From Cellulomonas fimi (GTDB taxonomy: Bacteria; Actinomycetota; Actinomycetes; Actinomycetales; Cellulomonadaceae), in contig NZ_JAPESW010000005.1 in the NCBI RefSeq assembly GCF_028527925.1, positions 62,001-126,000 on the forward strand: a stretch of DNA of 64,000 bases, written 5' to 3'. The notes beneath the pieces were generated by a model. That model was not told where the DNA came from, did not search any database, and saw only the letters and a program-made list of their open reading frames with translations. This document shows positions 45,853 through 53,266 of this stretch, piece by piece. Position numbers and translations under genes: made by a program. Position 1 is the stretch's first letter; each line of letters starts with the position of its first letter.

Positions 45853-45883
45853 AAGGCCGCACCCCCTGACGGGGTGCGGCCTT
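45853..45883. terminator. Bidirectional terminator between the membrane protein gene and rplL
   Basis: A perfect 13-bp stem (AAGGCCGCACCCC, 45853-45865, with 45871-45883), 5-base loop. CTTTG follows on the plus strand, and on the minus strand CTTCGTC. It lies between convergent genes and can serve both. Confidence 0.88.
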
Positions 45884-45935
45884 TGTCGTGCAGTGCGCCT
45901 CCGGGTGCCGGTCGCAGGACCGGGCCGGAGTCAGA

Positions 45936-46328
45936 TCACTTGAGGGTGACCGTGGCGCCGGCGCCCTCGAGCTGCGCCTTCGCCTTCTCGGCGGTCTCCT
46001 TGTTGACACCCTCGAGGACGGCCTTGGGGGCCTCGTCCACCAGGTCCTTGGCCTCCTTGAGGCCGAGCGACGTGAGGGCGCGCACCTCCTTGATGACCTG
46101 GATCTTCTTGTCGCCGGCCGCCTCGAGGACGACGTCGAACGAGTCCTTCTCCTCCTCGGCCTCGGCCTCGGCGCCCGCGCCACCGGCGGCGGGGGCCGCG
46201 GCGACGGCGACGGGAGCGGCGGCGGTGACCTCGAAGACCTCCTCGAAGGCCTTCACGAACTCGGAGAGCTCGATCAGGGTGAGGCCCTTGAACTGCTCGA
46301 TGAGCTCCTCGGTGCTGAGCTTCGCCAT
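45936..46328 (-). CDS. rplL: 50S ribosomal protein L7/L12
   Basis: Stalk protein that recruits GTPase factors. An N-terminal dimerisation helix ([21 protein letters not shown]) is joined by an Ala/Gly-rich hinge to the factor-binding domain ([31 protein letters not shown] ending). 130 residues. It lies 99 bases behind rplJ. Confidence 0.98.
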   Translation of the reverse strand: MAKLSTEELIEQFKGLTLIELSEFVKAFEEVFEVTAAAPVAVAAAPAAGGAGAEAEAEEEKDSFDVVLEAAGDKKIQVIKEVRALTSLGLKEAKDLVDEAPKAVLEGVNKETAEKAKAQLEGAGATVTLK

Positions 46329-46427
46329 GATGGCGTTCCTTTCGTCTGGTGCCCGGTCAGCCGCTGCGGCTGCCGAAGCAGATGTGGGGGTGTGCGCGAC
46401 GCGTCGCCGCCCGGAGGACCGGGACGG

Positions 46428-46958
46428 TCAGGCGGCAGCGCCTTCCGACTCCTGCTTCTGGCGCAGGGCATCGATGACACGGGCGGCCTGGGCGGTGTTC
46501 GCGGTGAAGACGTAGGCAGCCTGGTAGAGCTTGGCCTTCATCGCACCGGCCGCCTTGGCCAGGAGCACCTCGCGGGACTCGAGGTCCGCGAGCTTGGTGA
46601 CCTCCGCGGCGGTCAGGGCGCGTCCGTCGAGGACACCGCCCTTGATGACCAGCGCGGGGTTCGCCTTGGCGAAGTCACGCAGACCCTTCGCGGCCTCGAC
46701 CGGGTCACCGGTGACGAAGGCGATCGCCGACGGGCCCGCGAGCGCGTCGTCGAGGCCAGTCAGACCGGCTTCCTTGGCCGCGATCGCGGTCAGCGTGTTC
46801 TTCACCACGGCGTAGGTTGCGTTACCGCCGAGCGCCTTGCGCAGCCGCTTGAGCTGCGCGACGGTGAGCCCGCGGTACTCGGTCAGCACGGCCGCGTTGG
46901 ACTCACGGAACCGGTCCGTGAGCTCTGCGACAGCGGCTGCCTTGTCCGGCCTCGCCAT
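46428..46958 (-). CDS. rplJ: 50S ribosomal protein L10
   Basis: Stalk base that holds the L7/L12 dimers and autoregulates its own leader. It begins [20 protein letters not shown], contains [20 protein letters not shown] and [17 protein letters not shown], and ends with the L12-binding helix. 176 residues. It is preceded by a typical L10 leader with terminator rather than by rplA, which lies 7.6 kb away. Confidence 0.97.
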   Translation of the reverse strand: MARPDKAAAVAELTDRFRESNAAVLTEYRGLTVAQLKRLRKALGGNATYAVVKNTLTAIAAKEAGLTGLDDALAGPSAIAFVTGDPVEAAKGLRDFAKANPALVIKGGVLDGRALTAAEVTKLADLESREVLLAKAAGAMKAKLYQAAYVFTANTAQAARVIDALRQKQESEGAAA

Positions 46959-47151
46959 GGCAATCCTTCCGATGGTGGTGCCACCGGTCTGCGCCCCGAC
47001 AAACAAAAGAGCCCCGCGCAGGCGCGGGGCTCGGCGTCAGGACGCAGCGTTGGCCGGTCCGTCGGGGAACTCTCACCTGCGCTGGCCTCCGCTGCTGCGG
47101 GACTTCGGTCGAGGTCACGGAACGTGACGCCGACGACCGGCGGTCTTGGGC
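46959..47151 (-). ncRNA. L10 leader RNA controlling rplJ-rplL
   Basis: The roughly 190-base leader of the rplJ transcript. It contains GCGCAGGTGAGAGTTCCC and GACGGACCGGCCAACGCTGC, matching from memory the actinobacterial L10 leader family, then the terminator hairpin at 47009-47032 and GGACCGGTGG-like sequence able to pair alternatively. Free L10 (with L7/L12) is expected to bind and favour termination. Confidence 0.78.
47000..47032 (-). terminator. Intrinsic terminator inside the rplJ leader
   Basis: GAGCCCCGCGC (47009-47019) pairs with 47022-47032; on the minus strand TTTTGTTTG follows (47008-47000), the only true U-tract terminator of the window. It lies about 42 bases before the rplJ start and is the switch of the L10 leader. 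Confidence 0.88.
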
Positions 47152-47157
47152 CCGACA

Positions 47158-47187
47158 AGCGTACGGCACGCGCGCCGCGTCGCCCAA
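47158..47187 (-). promoter_or_regulatory. Promoter of rplJ-rplL
   Basis: TTGGGC (-35, 47182-47187) and TACGCT (-10, 47158-47163) are 18 bases apart; start near 47151. The stretch from there to the CHAT stop (47266) holds no gene. Confidence 0.7.
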
Positions 47188-47265
47188 ATCGCGTCGCCGC
47201 ACCCCTCCCGGCCGTCGCGGTGCGGCCCGGTCCGCGCGTCGGAACGGCGCGCCGCGGTGCGTGTG

Positions 47266-49875
47266 TCAGACCGGCGCGCCGAAGCACATGAGCGGTGCGA
47301 CGGTGCCCGTCCGCTCGGCGTCCTCGGCCATCGCGGTCGCCACCGCGCGCGCGACCGGGGCGCCCTCGCGCAGCAGCACGTGCGTCCGGGTCATCACGCG
47401 CCGAGCCGTCTCGTCGGGCAGGGGCGCGATCGCCGCCACCACGCATCCGACCCCGCGCCGCAGCAGGACGCTCGCCATGCCGAGGGCCTCCCCACCCGCG
47501 CGCACCGAGGCCCGGCCGACCTCGCAGCTCGACAGGACGACCAGGTCCGGCGTCTGCGCACCGGCGTCGAGCTCGTGCGCGAACAGCGGACCGTCGGCCA
47601 GCCGGACCGACGAGAACAGCGGGTTGTCGGGCTCGTGCCGGCCGTGCGCGGCGAGGTGCACCACGCCAGGCGAGCCGAGCAGCGCGATCATGCGCGCCAC
47701 CGTGGCGTCGGCCCCGACCACGGCCTCGCCGTCGGGCCACAGCGCCGCGACCTCGCGCACCTCGTCGTCGGCGTGGCGAAGGCCCGGCCCCGCGGCGGCC
47801 GTGACCCGGCCCGGCATCGCGCCGACCGTCCCGGTGTAGCGGATCCAGTGGTGCACCGACGGCGCGACGACCGTCGGGCGGCCCGAGCGCGCCGCGAGCA
47901 TCGACCACGGCAGTGCGCCGAGCCAGCCCGTCGCGACCACCACGAGCTCGTCGGGAGCCCCCAGGAGCGGCGCGAGCCGTGCCTCGATCGCCGCCAGCCC
48001 GTGCCGCAGGGCGCGCTGCGCGACCTCCCGCAGCTCCGCCGGCACCAGGGGGTTCGCCGTGACCTCCAGGTCGGCGTGCACGCGGCGCACCAGCTCCGAC
48101 AGGTCGGCCGCGGGGCCGAGCCGGTGGAGCTCGGTGCGGTGCGCCGTCACCGCGACGGCGAGCAGCTCGCCCCGGTGCACGCCGATGTCCACGAGCGCGC
48201 TGCCCGGACGGTCCGCGAGCAGCCGCCGCACCTCCGACGCGCGCCCCGGGCGCTCGTCGCCCGCCTCGCCCCGCTCGTGCCACGAGCGCGCGAGGATCTC
48301 GTGCTTGAGGCGCTGCGCCTCGCGGAACGCACGAGTGCGCTGCGGGTCGGCGCTCGCGCGGCCGACGATGCCGCGGCTGTCGTCGATGAGCCGCCGGAGC
48401 TGCGACAGCAGCGCGGCCGACTCGGGGTCGCTCGGCGGGTTGACGCGCGGCGTCCCGCCGATCACCGCGCGGATCCGCTCCGCCGCGTCCAGCAGCGCCG
48501 TCGCGCGGCCCGTCGACAGCGCGAGCTCGACGTCGAGCGACGCGAGCGCCCTGCCGTGCACCGCGCCCGCCGTGCGCAGGTCCAGCGAGCCGAACCGCGA
48601 ACGGTGCAGCGCGAGGTCGCGCTGGCCCGCGTGCACGAACCGCGCCGCCCGGGCGCGGTCCCCCGCCGCCTGCGCGAGCTTCGCGCGGATCCAGCGCCCG
48701 TGCAGCCGCACCGCGATCGGGTCGCTCCCCCGGACCGTGCCGAGCTGCTCGAGCAGCGCCTCCGGGTCGTCGAGGGCGCCGCGCGCCAGGTCCGCCTCGA
48801 TCCGCACGTACGCCGCCCCGACCTCCCACGCCGTGCGTCCCGACGCCCGGCACATCGCCTCGAGCCGGCCCGCGCGGCGCGACAACCCCGCCCACAGGGT
48901 CCGCGTCGCCGCGTCGGGCGGTGCCTGCGCGTACGCGACCGCGTCCACCTGCAGCCCGAGCAGCGCCGCCCGCACGACCCACGCGTCCTCACGACGACGA
49001 CGGAACCGGCGCTCCGCCGACGCCGCGAACCGGCGGGCCGCCGCGACGTCGCCCCGCAGCAGCGCGCACTCCGCGCGGCCCAGCTCGCACTCCGCGACGT
49101 CACGGACCCGACGGTGCTGCTCGAACGACGCCGCCGCCTCCGCGAGCGTCTGGTCCGCGACGCCGACCAGGCCCGCCTCCAGCAGCACGCGCGCCCGGTC
49201 GAGCAGGGCCGTCGGCCGCGGCGGACCCGGCAGGATCCGCGCCGCCGCCTCCATGCGCGCGAGCGCGTCCGGGAGGTTCCCGGCGACGAAGTCCAGGTAC
49301 CCGAGGTTGTGCTCGGCCTTGAACGTCAGCAGCTCGAAGCCCGCCCGCCGCGAGCGGCGCGCGCACTCCGCGTAGTCCGCGCGCGACAGCGACACGTGGT
49401 GCATGTCCGAGTGCAGGACCCCGCGGTTGAGCAGCACGCGGCACGCGTCGATCGGGTCGGCGTCGTCGATCGACGCGACCGCCTCGTCGAGCCAGTGCAG
49501 CGCCTCGTGCTGACGGCCCGCCCGCAGCGCGAGCAGCCCCCGCAGACCCGCGACCGCCGGGACCAGCCCCGCCCAGCCGCGCGACGGGTCACGCTCGTGC
49601 TCGACGAGCATCGCGTCGAGCTCGTCGAGCGCCGGACCCGGGGCGCCACGCGTCTCGAAGTCCGCCTTCGCGAGCTCGACCAGCGCGCGCGCCCGCAGCC
49701 GCACGACGTCCGGCGTCCCCGGCAGGGACTCCAGGTCGCGCAGCAGCGGGCGCAGGCGTCGGCGGGCACGCGTCGGACGACCCTCGGCGTTCTCGGTCTC
49801 GGCGCGCACCAGCGCCTCGGCGAGCACGTCGACGGTGAGCGGCCCGGCGGCCGCCGGGCCGCCCGGGTCCGACAT
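47266..49875 (-). CDS. TPR-CHAT caspase-like protease
   Basis: An 869-residue cytosolic protein. About the first 500 residues are helical repeats of TPR type (for example LLNRGVLHSDMHHVSLSRAD, FKAEHNLGYLDFVAGNLPDA). The C-terminal third is a CHAT domain (Caspase HetF-associated with TPR): GWLGALPWSML, the catalytic His744 in VVHLAAHGRHEPDNPLF and the catalytic Cys784 in LVVLSSCEVGRASVRAGGEA. Both codons were verified in the sequence. CHAT proteases act in programmed cell death and phage-defence pathways in other bacteria. It is the third gene of a sigma-factor operon, 7 bases behind the 167-residue protein. The target is unknown; the adjacent repeat-bearing protease is one candidate. Confidence 0.9.
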   Translation of the reverse strand: MSDPGGPAAAGPLTVDVLAEALVRAETENAEGRPTRARRRLRPLLRDLESLPGTPDVVRLRARALVELAKADFETRGAPGPALDELDAMLVEHERDPSRGWAGLVPAVAGLRGLLALRAGRQHEALHWLDEAVASIDDADPIDACRVLLNRGVLHSDMHHVSLSRADYAECARRSRRAGFELLTFKAEHNLGYLDFVAGNLPDALARMEAAARILPGPPRPTALLDRARVLLEAGLVGVADQTLAEAAASFEQHRRVRDVAECELGRAECALLRGDVAAARRFAASAERRFRRRREDAWVVRAALLGLQVDAVAYAQAPPDAATRTLWAGLSRRAGRLEAMCRASGRTAWEVGAAYVRIEADLARGALDDPEALLEQLGTVRGSDPIAVRLHGRWIRAKLAQAAGDRARAARFVHAGQRDLALHRSRFGSLDLRTAGAVHGRALASLDVELALSTGRATALLDAAERIRAVIGGTPRVNPPSDPESAALLSQLRRLIDDSRGIVGRASADPQRTRAFREAQRLKHEILARSWHERGEAGDERPGRASEVRRLLADRPGSALVDIGVHRGELLAVAVTAHRTELHRLGPAADLSELVRRVHADLEVTANPLVPAELREVAQRALRHGLAAIEARLAPLLGAPDELVVVATGWLGALPWSMLAARSGRPTVVAPSVHHWIRYTGTVGAMPGRVTAAAGPGLRHADDEVREVAALWPDGEAVVGADATVARMIALLGSPGVVHLAAHGRHEPDNPLFSSVRLADGPLFAHELDAGAQTPDLVVLSSCEVGRASVRAGGEALGMASVLLRRGVGCVVAAIAPLPDETARRVMTRTHVLLREGAPVARAVATAMAEDAERTGTVAPLMCFGAPV

Positions 49876-49882
49876 CGGTGAC

Positions 49883-50386
49883 TTAGAGCTCGATCTGCGG
49901 GGTCACGATGGGCACCTGCGGCTCCTCCGGTCGCCGCAGGACGAGCCGCGCCGGTCCCCGCTCGACGTCGGAGAACGAGAAGCGGCCGTCCGCGTCCGAC
50001 GTCACCGTCGTCACGTCGCCGGACTGGTGCAGCTCGACCGACAGCTCGCTCGCCGGTGCGGCCCAGCCGTCGACCCGCACGCGGTCCGCCTCCGGGTGCA
50101 CCGAGATCATCACCGTGAGCACGTCCGTCGTGAACGTGATCGTGCCGGCCTCGATGCTCGTCTCGTCCGCACGGACCGCGAGCGCCGGCTCACCGACCAG
50201 GTGCAGCTCCGCGAGCTCGGCGTGCAGCGCCTCGATCGTCAGCGCCATGCCGATGCGGTCGACCAGCCCGTCGGGGACCGGGTCCGACGCGCCGACCAGC
50301 GACGCGAGCTGCTGGAGGATCTCCACGTCCGCCACGTCCAGCGAACCCGCGGCGACCAGGGCGAGGGTGCTCTCGTCGGTGCTCAT
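49883..50386 (-). CDS. Unknown protein linking the sigma factor and CHAT genes
   Basis: 167 residues, not recognised. Residues 1-75 are acidic and helical (SLDVADVEILQQLASLVGAS, then DRIGMALTIEALHAELAEL). Residues 80-155 are beta-rich with TSDADGRFSFSDVERGPARL, the pattern of a carboxypeptidase-regulatory-like Ig fold. It ends PQVPIVTPQIEL. There is no membrane segment. The ATG overlaps the sigma-factor stop (ATGA), so the two are translationally coupled. Position suggests an anti-sigma factor, adaptor or sensor, but it lacks the zinc-binding anti-sigma signature HxxxCxxC. Confidence 0.72.
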   Translation of the reverse strand: MSTDESTLALVAAGSLDVADVEILQQLASLVGASDPVPDGLVDRIGMALTIEALHAELAELHLVGEPALAVRADETSIEAGTITFTTDVLTVMISVHPEADRVRVDGWAAPASELSVELHQSGDVTTVTSDADGRFSFSDVERGPARLVLRRPEEPQVPIVTPQIEL

Positions 50387-51012
50387 GACATGCTCCAGGC
50401 GGGGTCGTTGGAGAGGGCGAGGCGGAGCTTCGCGAGACAGCGGCCGCGGGTCGGGCCGATGCTCCCGACCGGCATCCCGAGCGCCCGGGACACCACCGTG
50501 TAGTCCGGCCGGTCGACCAGCGCGACCAGGCCCAGGAGCCGGCGGCAGCGGTCCGGCAGCGTTCCCACGTGCTCCCAGAGCACCCGGTCGCGCTCCGAGC
50601 GCACCGCGACCGTGTCCGGACGGTCCTCCGCGGGCGCCGACAGCCAGTCCGTCACGTGCTCGTCCTGCTCGTGCCGCACCAGGTCCTCCCGCGTGCGGCG
50701 CACCGCACGCCACGCCGCGCGCTTGGCGGTGACGAGCATCCACTGCAGCGTCGCCCGCGGGTCGCGGATGGACTCGATGTCACGGACGAGGGTGAGCCAG
50801 ACGTTCTGCACGATGTCCTGCGCCTGCTCCGCGTCCACGCCCTGGGCGCGGACCGTGTGCCACAGCAGGGGCGTCATCACGTGCACGAGCGCCGCGAGCG
50901 GCGCCCTGTCGCCGTCGCGGTACGCGACCACGGCCCGGGCGGCCTGGTCGGCCAGCCCCTCACCCTCGCGGAGCGCGGCGTCCACCGGCTCCACCAGGTC
51001 GTCACTCATCAT
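50383..51012 (-). CDS. ECF-type sigma-70 family factor
   Basis: 209 residues. Region 2 is visible at about 45-110 (VDAEQAQDIVQNVWLTLVRD, LQWMLVTAKRAAWRAVRR) and region 4 at 150-205 (LPDRCRRLLGLVALVDRPDY, then SRALGMPVGSIGPTRGRCLA, the recognition helix). Regions 1.1 and 3 are absent, so it is an ECF or ECF-like factor. Start ATG at 51012 (51009 also possible) with GAGGGG upstream. It is the first gene of the sigma-unknown-CHAT operon and probably controls it or the divergent genes. Confidence 0.88.
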   Translation of the reverse strand: MMSDDLVEPVDAALREGEGLADQAARAVVAYRDGDRAPLAALVHVMTPLLWHTVRAQGVDAEQAQDIVQNVWLTLVRDIESIRDPRATLQWMLVTAKRAAWRAVRRTREDLVRHEQDEHVTDWLSAPAEDRPDTVAVRSERDRVLWEHVGTLPDRCRRLLGLVALVDRPDYTVVSRALGMPVGSIGPTRGRCLAKLRLALSNDPAWSMS

Positions 51013-51056
51013 GGACCCCTCACAGGCTGGCCTCGTCGGGCGGCCGCGCCCCTGAC

Positions 51057-51086
51057 ACAGTAGGGCGGCCCGGACAACCCCGACAA
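51057..51086 (-). promoter_or_regulatory. Promoter of the sigma-CHAT operon
   Basis: TTGTCG (-35, 51081-51086) and TACTGT (-10, 51057-51062) are 18 bases apart; transcription would start near 51050, about 38 bases before the sigma-factor ATG. It looks like a housekeeping promoter rather than an ECF one. Confidence 0.62.
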
Positions 51087-51203
51087 GGACGACACGGACA
51101 GCTGACCGGCTCCCGCGCGGACCGGGTGCGCTCCCGTCCCGCGCGCCTGCGGGCGCCCGTCCCCCCGTGCCGGGGTCGACCCTCAGGAGCGGGCCTCCCG
51201 CCA

Positions 51204-51248
51204 CCAGATACACGTGCACCAAGATTTCTTCCCCGGACGTGTATCTGG
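51204..51248. promoter_or_regulatory. 12-bp perfect inverted repeat around an AT-rich spacer
   Basis: CCAGATACACGT (51204-51215) and its exact complement (51237-51248) enclose 21 bases containing AAGATTTCTTCC, notably AT-rich for this genome. It lies in the 356-base divergent control region (51013-51368), 121 bases before the protease ATG; no other gene is seen there. It could be a dyad operator for a regulator, or a hairpin in the protease leader. Confidence 0.7.
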
Positions 51249-51368
51249 GCAGGCCGCAGGCGCTCCTCGCCAGCACCCGCCCGAGCTCACGCCGTCCGGT
51301 CCGCCCCCCGCGGCGACGGCGCCGGAGCGGGCCGGGACCGTGGACTTCGAACCGAGGAGACGCACGAC

Positions 51369-53231
51369 ATGACCGAGCAGGACAGCGCGCCCGAGCCCCT
51401 CAGCCGGGAGCAGATCCGTCCGACCAAGCGCACCCACGAGGACTCGCTCATCGCCCGCCCCGGCGTCGTCGGGGTCGACATCGGCGAGAAGTGGTCCGAC
51501 GGGCGCCCCACCGGGCGACAGGCGATCGTCGTGCACGTCACCCGCAAGCTCGACGCGGCCGACCTCGACGACGCCCAGCGCATCCCCGCGACCATCGACG
51601 GCGTCCCCACCGACGTCGTCGAGCACCACGTCGTGCTGCACCACGAGGCCCCGGCCGTCGACGACGTCACGACGCTCATGCGCGGACGCGTCCGGCCGCT
51701 CGCCGGCGGCATCAGCATCGGTCCCGTCGACCCCGTCACCATCCAGAGCGCCAGCTCCGCCGAGCTGCGCTCCGTCAACGGCACGCTCGGCGTCGTCGTC
51801 GTCGAGCGGCACACCGGCCGCGCGCTCGCCCTCACCAACTGGCACGTCGCCGCCGGTGACGGCCTCGAGGACGTCGGCAGCCGCTGGGTGCAGCCCGCGC
51901 TCGCCGACGGCGCCTCGCGCGGCGACCAGTTCGGCCTGCTCGTCCGCGGCACCCTCACCGACCGCATCGACGCCGCCGTCGTCGCCATCGCGCCCGGCAC
52001 GGCGTGGGTGCCCGGCGTCGTCGGCATCGGCGCGGTCACCGGGTCCGCAGCCGCCGTGGACGGCTCCGTCGTCCGCAAGCACGGCCGCACGACCGGTCTG
52101 CGGACCGGGCGCGTCGTGTCCACCGACTTCACGACGTCCGTCGACTTCGGCCCCGGCATCGGGTGGCGGACCCTGCGGGACCAGATCCGGGTCGAGCCCG
52201 CCGAGGGGCAGCCGTCGTTCTCCGCGGGCGGCGACTCCGGGTCGGTGGTCGTCGACGAGGACGGCAAGGTCGTCGGGCTGCTGTGGGCCGGCGAGGGCGA
52301 CGGCTCCTTCTCCGTCGCCAACCCCATCGCCGCGGTCCTGTCGACGCTCGGCGTCGACGTCGCGACGCCCGCGTCCGTCCGCGCCGCACGGGCCCGCCAG
52401 GCGGCGCTCGCGCGTCGGGCCGCACAGCTGCGGGCTGCCCAGCAGCGCGCGTCGGGCGGTCTGTTCCCGCCCGTGTCGGCCGCCTACCGGCGTTCGCGGC
52501 GACGGCGGGCCGTCGGCCCGCAGGCGCCCGACGGCGTCCGCGCGCCGTCGAACGGTGCGGCTGCGGACGGGCCCGCTGCGACCGGTGGCTCCTCGTCCGA
52601 CGGCTCGACAGGACCGTCGACGGCCCGCGCCGGGGGTCCTGCCGGGCGTGCCTCGGCCGCCGGCGAGGTGCGCGAGCACCGCCTGGGTGCGGCCGCTCAG
52701 CCGTTCACGGAGCCGTTCACGGAGCCGTTCACCGAGGCGCTGACGGCGAACCCGTTCACCGAGCCCTTCACGGAGCCGTTCACCGAGCCCTTCACCGAGT
52801 CGCTCACGGCGAACCCCTTCACCGAACCGTTCACCGAGCCGTTCACGGAGCCCTTCACCGAGCCGTTCACCGAGGCCCTCGGCGCGAACCCGTTCACCGA
52901 GCCCTTCACCGAACCGTTCACCGAGCCCTTCACCGAACCGTTCACGGAGCCCTTCACCGAACCGTTCACCGAGCCGTTCACCGAGGCCCTCGGCGCGAAC
53001 CCGTTCACCGAGCCGTTCACGGAGCCCTTCACCGAGCCGTTCACCGAGCCGTTCACCGAACCCTTCGCGGAGCCCTTCACCGAGGCGCTCGCGCAGGCCT
53101 ACGCCCGCATCTACGGCCCGCAGCGCGCCGCGGTCGCGCTCGCCCGCGTCCGTGCGGAGGCCGCACGTCGCCAGCGTGAGGCCTTCTGGGCGGGCTACGT
53201 CACCGCGATCGTCCGCGGCCGCGCTCGCTGA
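51369..53231 (+). CDS. Trypsin-like serine protease with PFTE-repeat tail
   Basis: 620 residues, no signal peptide, hence probably cytosolic. The protease domain (about 25-335) has catalytic His159 (LTNWHVAAG), Asp201 (DRIDAAVV) and Ser290 (SAGGDSGSV), all verified at codon level. It opens with IARPGVVGVDIGEKWSDGRP, a pre-domain seen in NAL1-like proteases. Residues 336-444 are a basic, then Ala/Gly/Pro-rich linker. Residues 445-572 are 27 PFTE units in five blocks; an amphipathic helix ends the protein. The ATG has GAGGAG 9 bases upstream. It is divergent from the sigma-CHAT operon and followed by the APH-like gene. The repeat may be a multivalent binding or substrate region. Confidence 0.88.
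   Translation: MTEQDSAPEPLSREQIRPTKRTHEDSLIARPGVVGVDIGEKWSDGRPTGRQAIVVHVTRKLDAADLDDAQRIPATIDGVPTDVVEHHVVLHHEAPAVDDVTTLMRGRVRPLAGGISIGPVDPVTIQSASSAELRSVNGTLGVVVVERHTGRALALTNWHVAAGDGLEDVGSRWVQPALADGASRGDQFGLLVRGTLTDRIDAAVVAIAPGTAWVPGVVGIGAVTGSAAAVDGSVVRKHGRTTGLRTGRVVSTDFTTSVDFGPGIGWRTLRDQIRVEPAEGQPSFSAGGDSGSVVVDEDGKVVGLLWAGEGDGSFSVANPIAAVLSTLGVDVATPASVRAARARQAALARRAAQLRAAQQRASGGLFPPVSAAYRRSRRRRAVGPQAPDGVRAPSNGAAADGPAATGGSSSDGSTGPSTARAGGPAGRASAAGEVREHRLGAAAQPFTEPFTEPFTEALTANPFTEPFTEPFTEPFTESLTANPFTEPFTEPFTEPFTEPFTEALGANPFTEPFTEPFTEPFTEPFTEPFTEPFTEPFTEALGANPFTEPFTEPFTEPFTEPFTEPFAEPFTEALAQAYARIYGPQRAAVALARVRAEAARRQREAFWAGYVTAIVRGRAR
52701..53084 (+). repeat. 27-copy PFTE coding repeat in five blocks
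   Basis: A 12-base unit (CCGTTCACGGAG and synonymous forms) is repeated 27 times, giving blocks of 3, 4, 5, 8 and 7 PFTE units separated by ALTAN, SLTAN, ALGAN and ALGAN spacers. Only one unit is altered (PFAE). Codons vary between CCG/CCC, GAG/GAA and ACG/ACC while the protein is conserved, indicating selection on the amino acids rather than recent slippage alone. Confidence 0.95.
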
Positions 53232-53266
53232 CGAGAGACACCGAGACCACGAGGAGACCGCCCGAC

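Noticed and set aside
46883..48982. A 699-codon minus-strand frame inside the CHAT gene
   Set aside because: Alternative frame of the same strand; Arg/Gly/Ala-only composition typical of shadow frames and no ribosome-binding site.
52701..53084. CRISPR-like array from the regular 12-base repeat
   Set aside because: The unit is too short, there are no spacers of constant length, the frame is open throughout, and variation is at synonymous positions.
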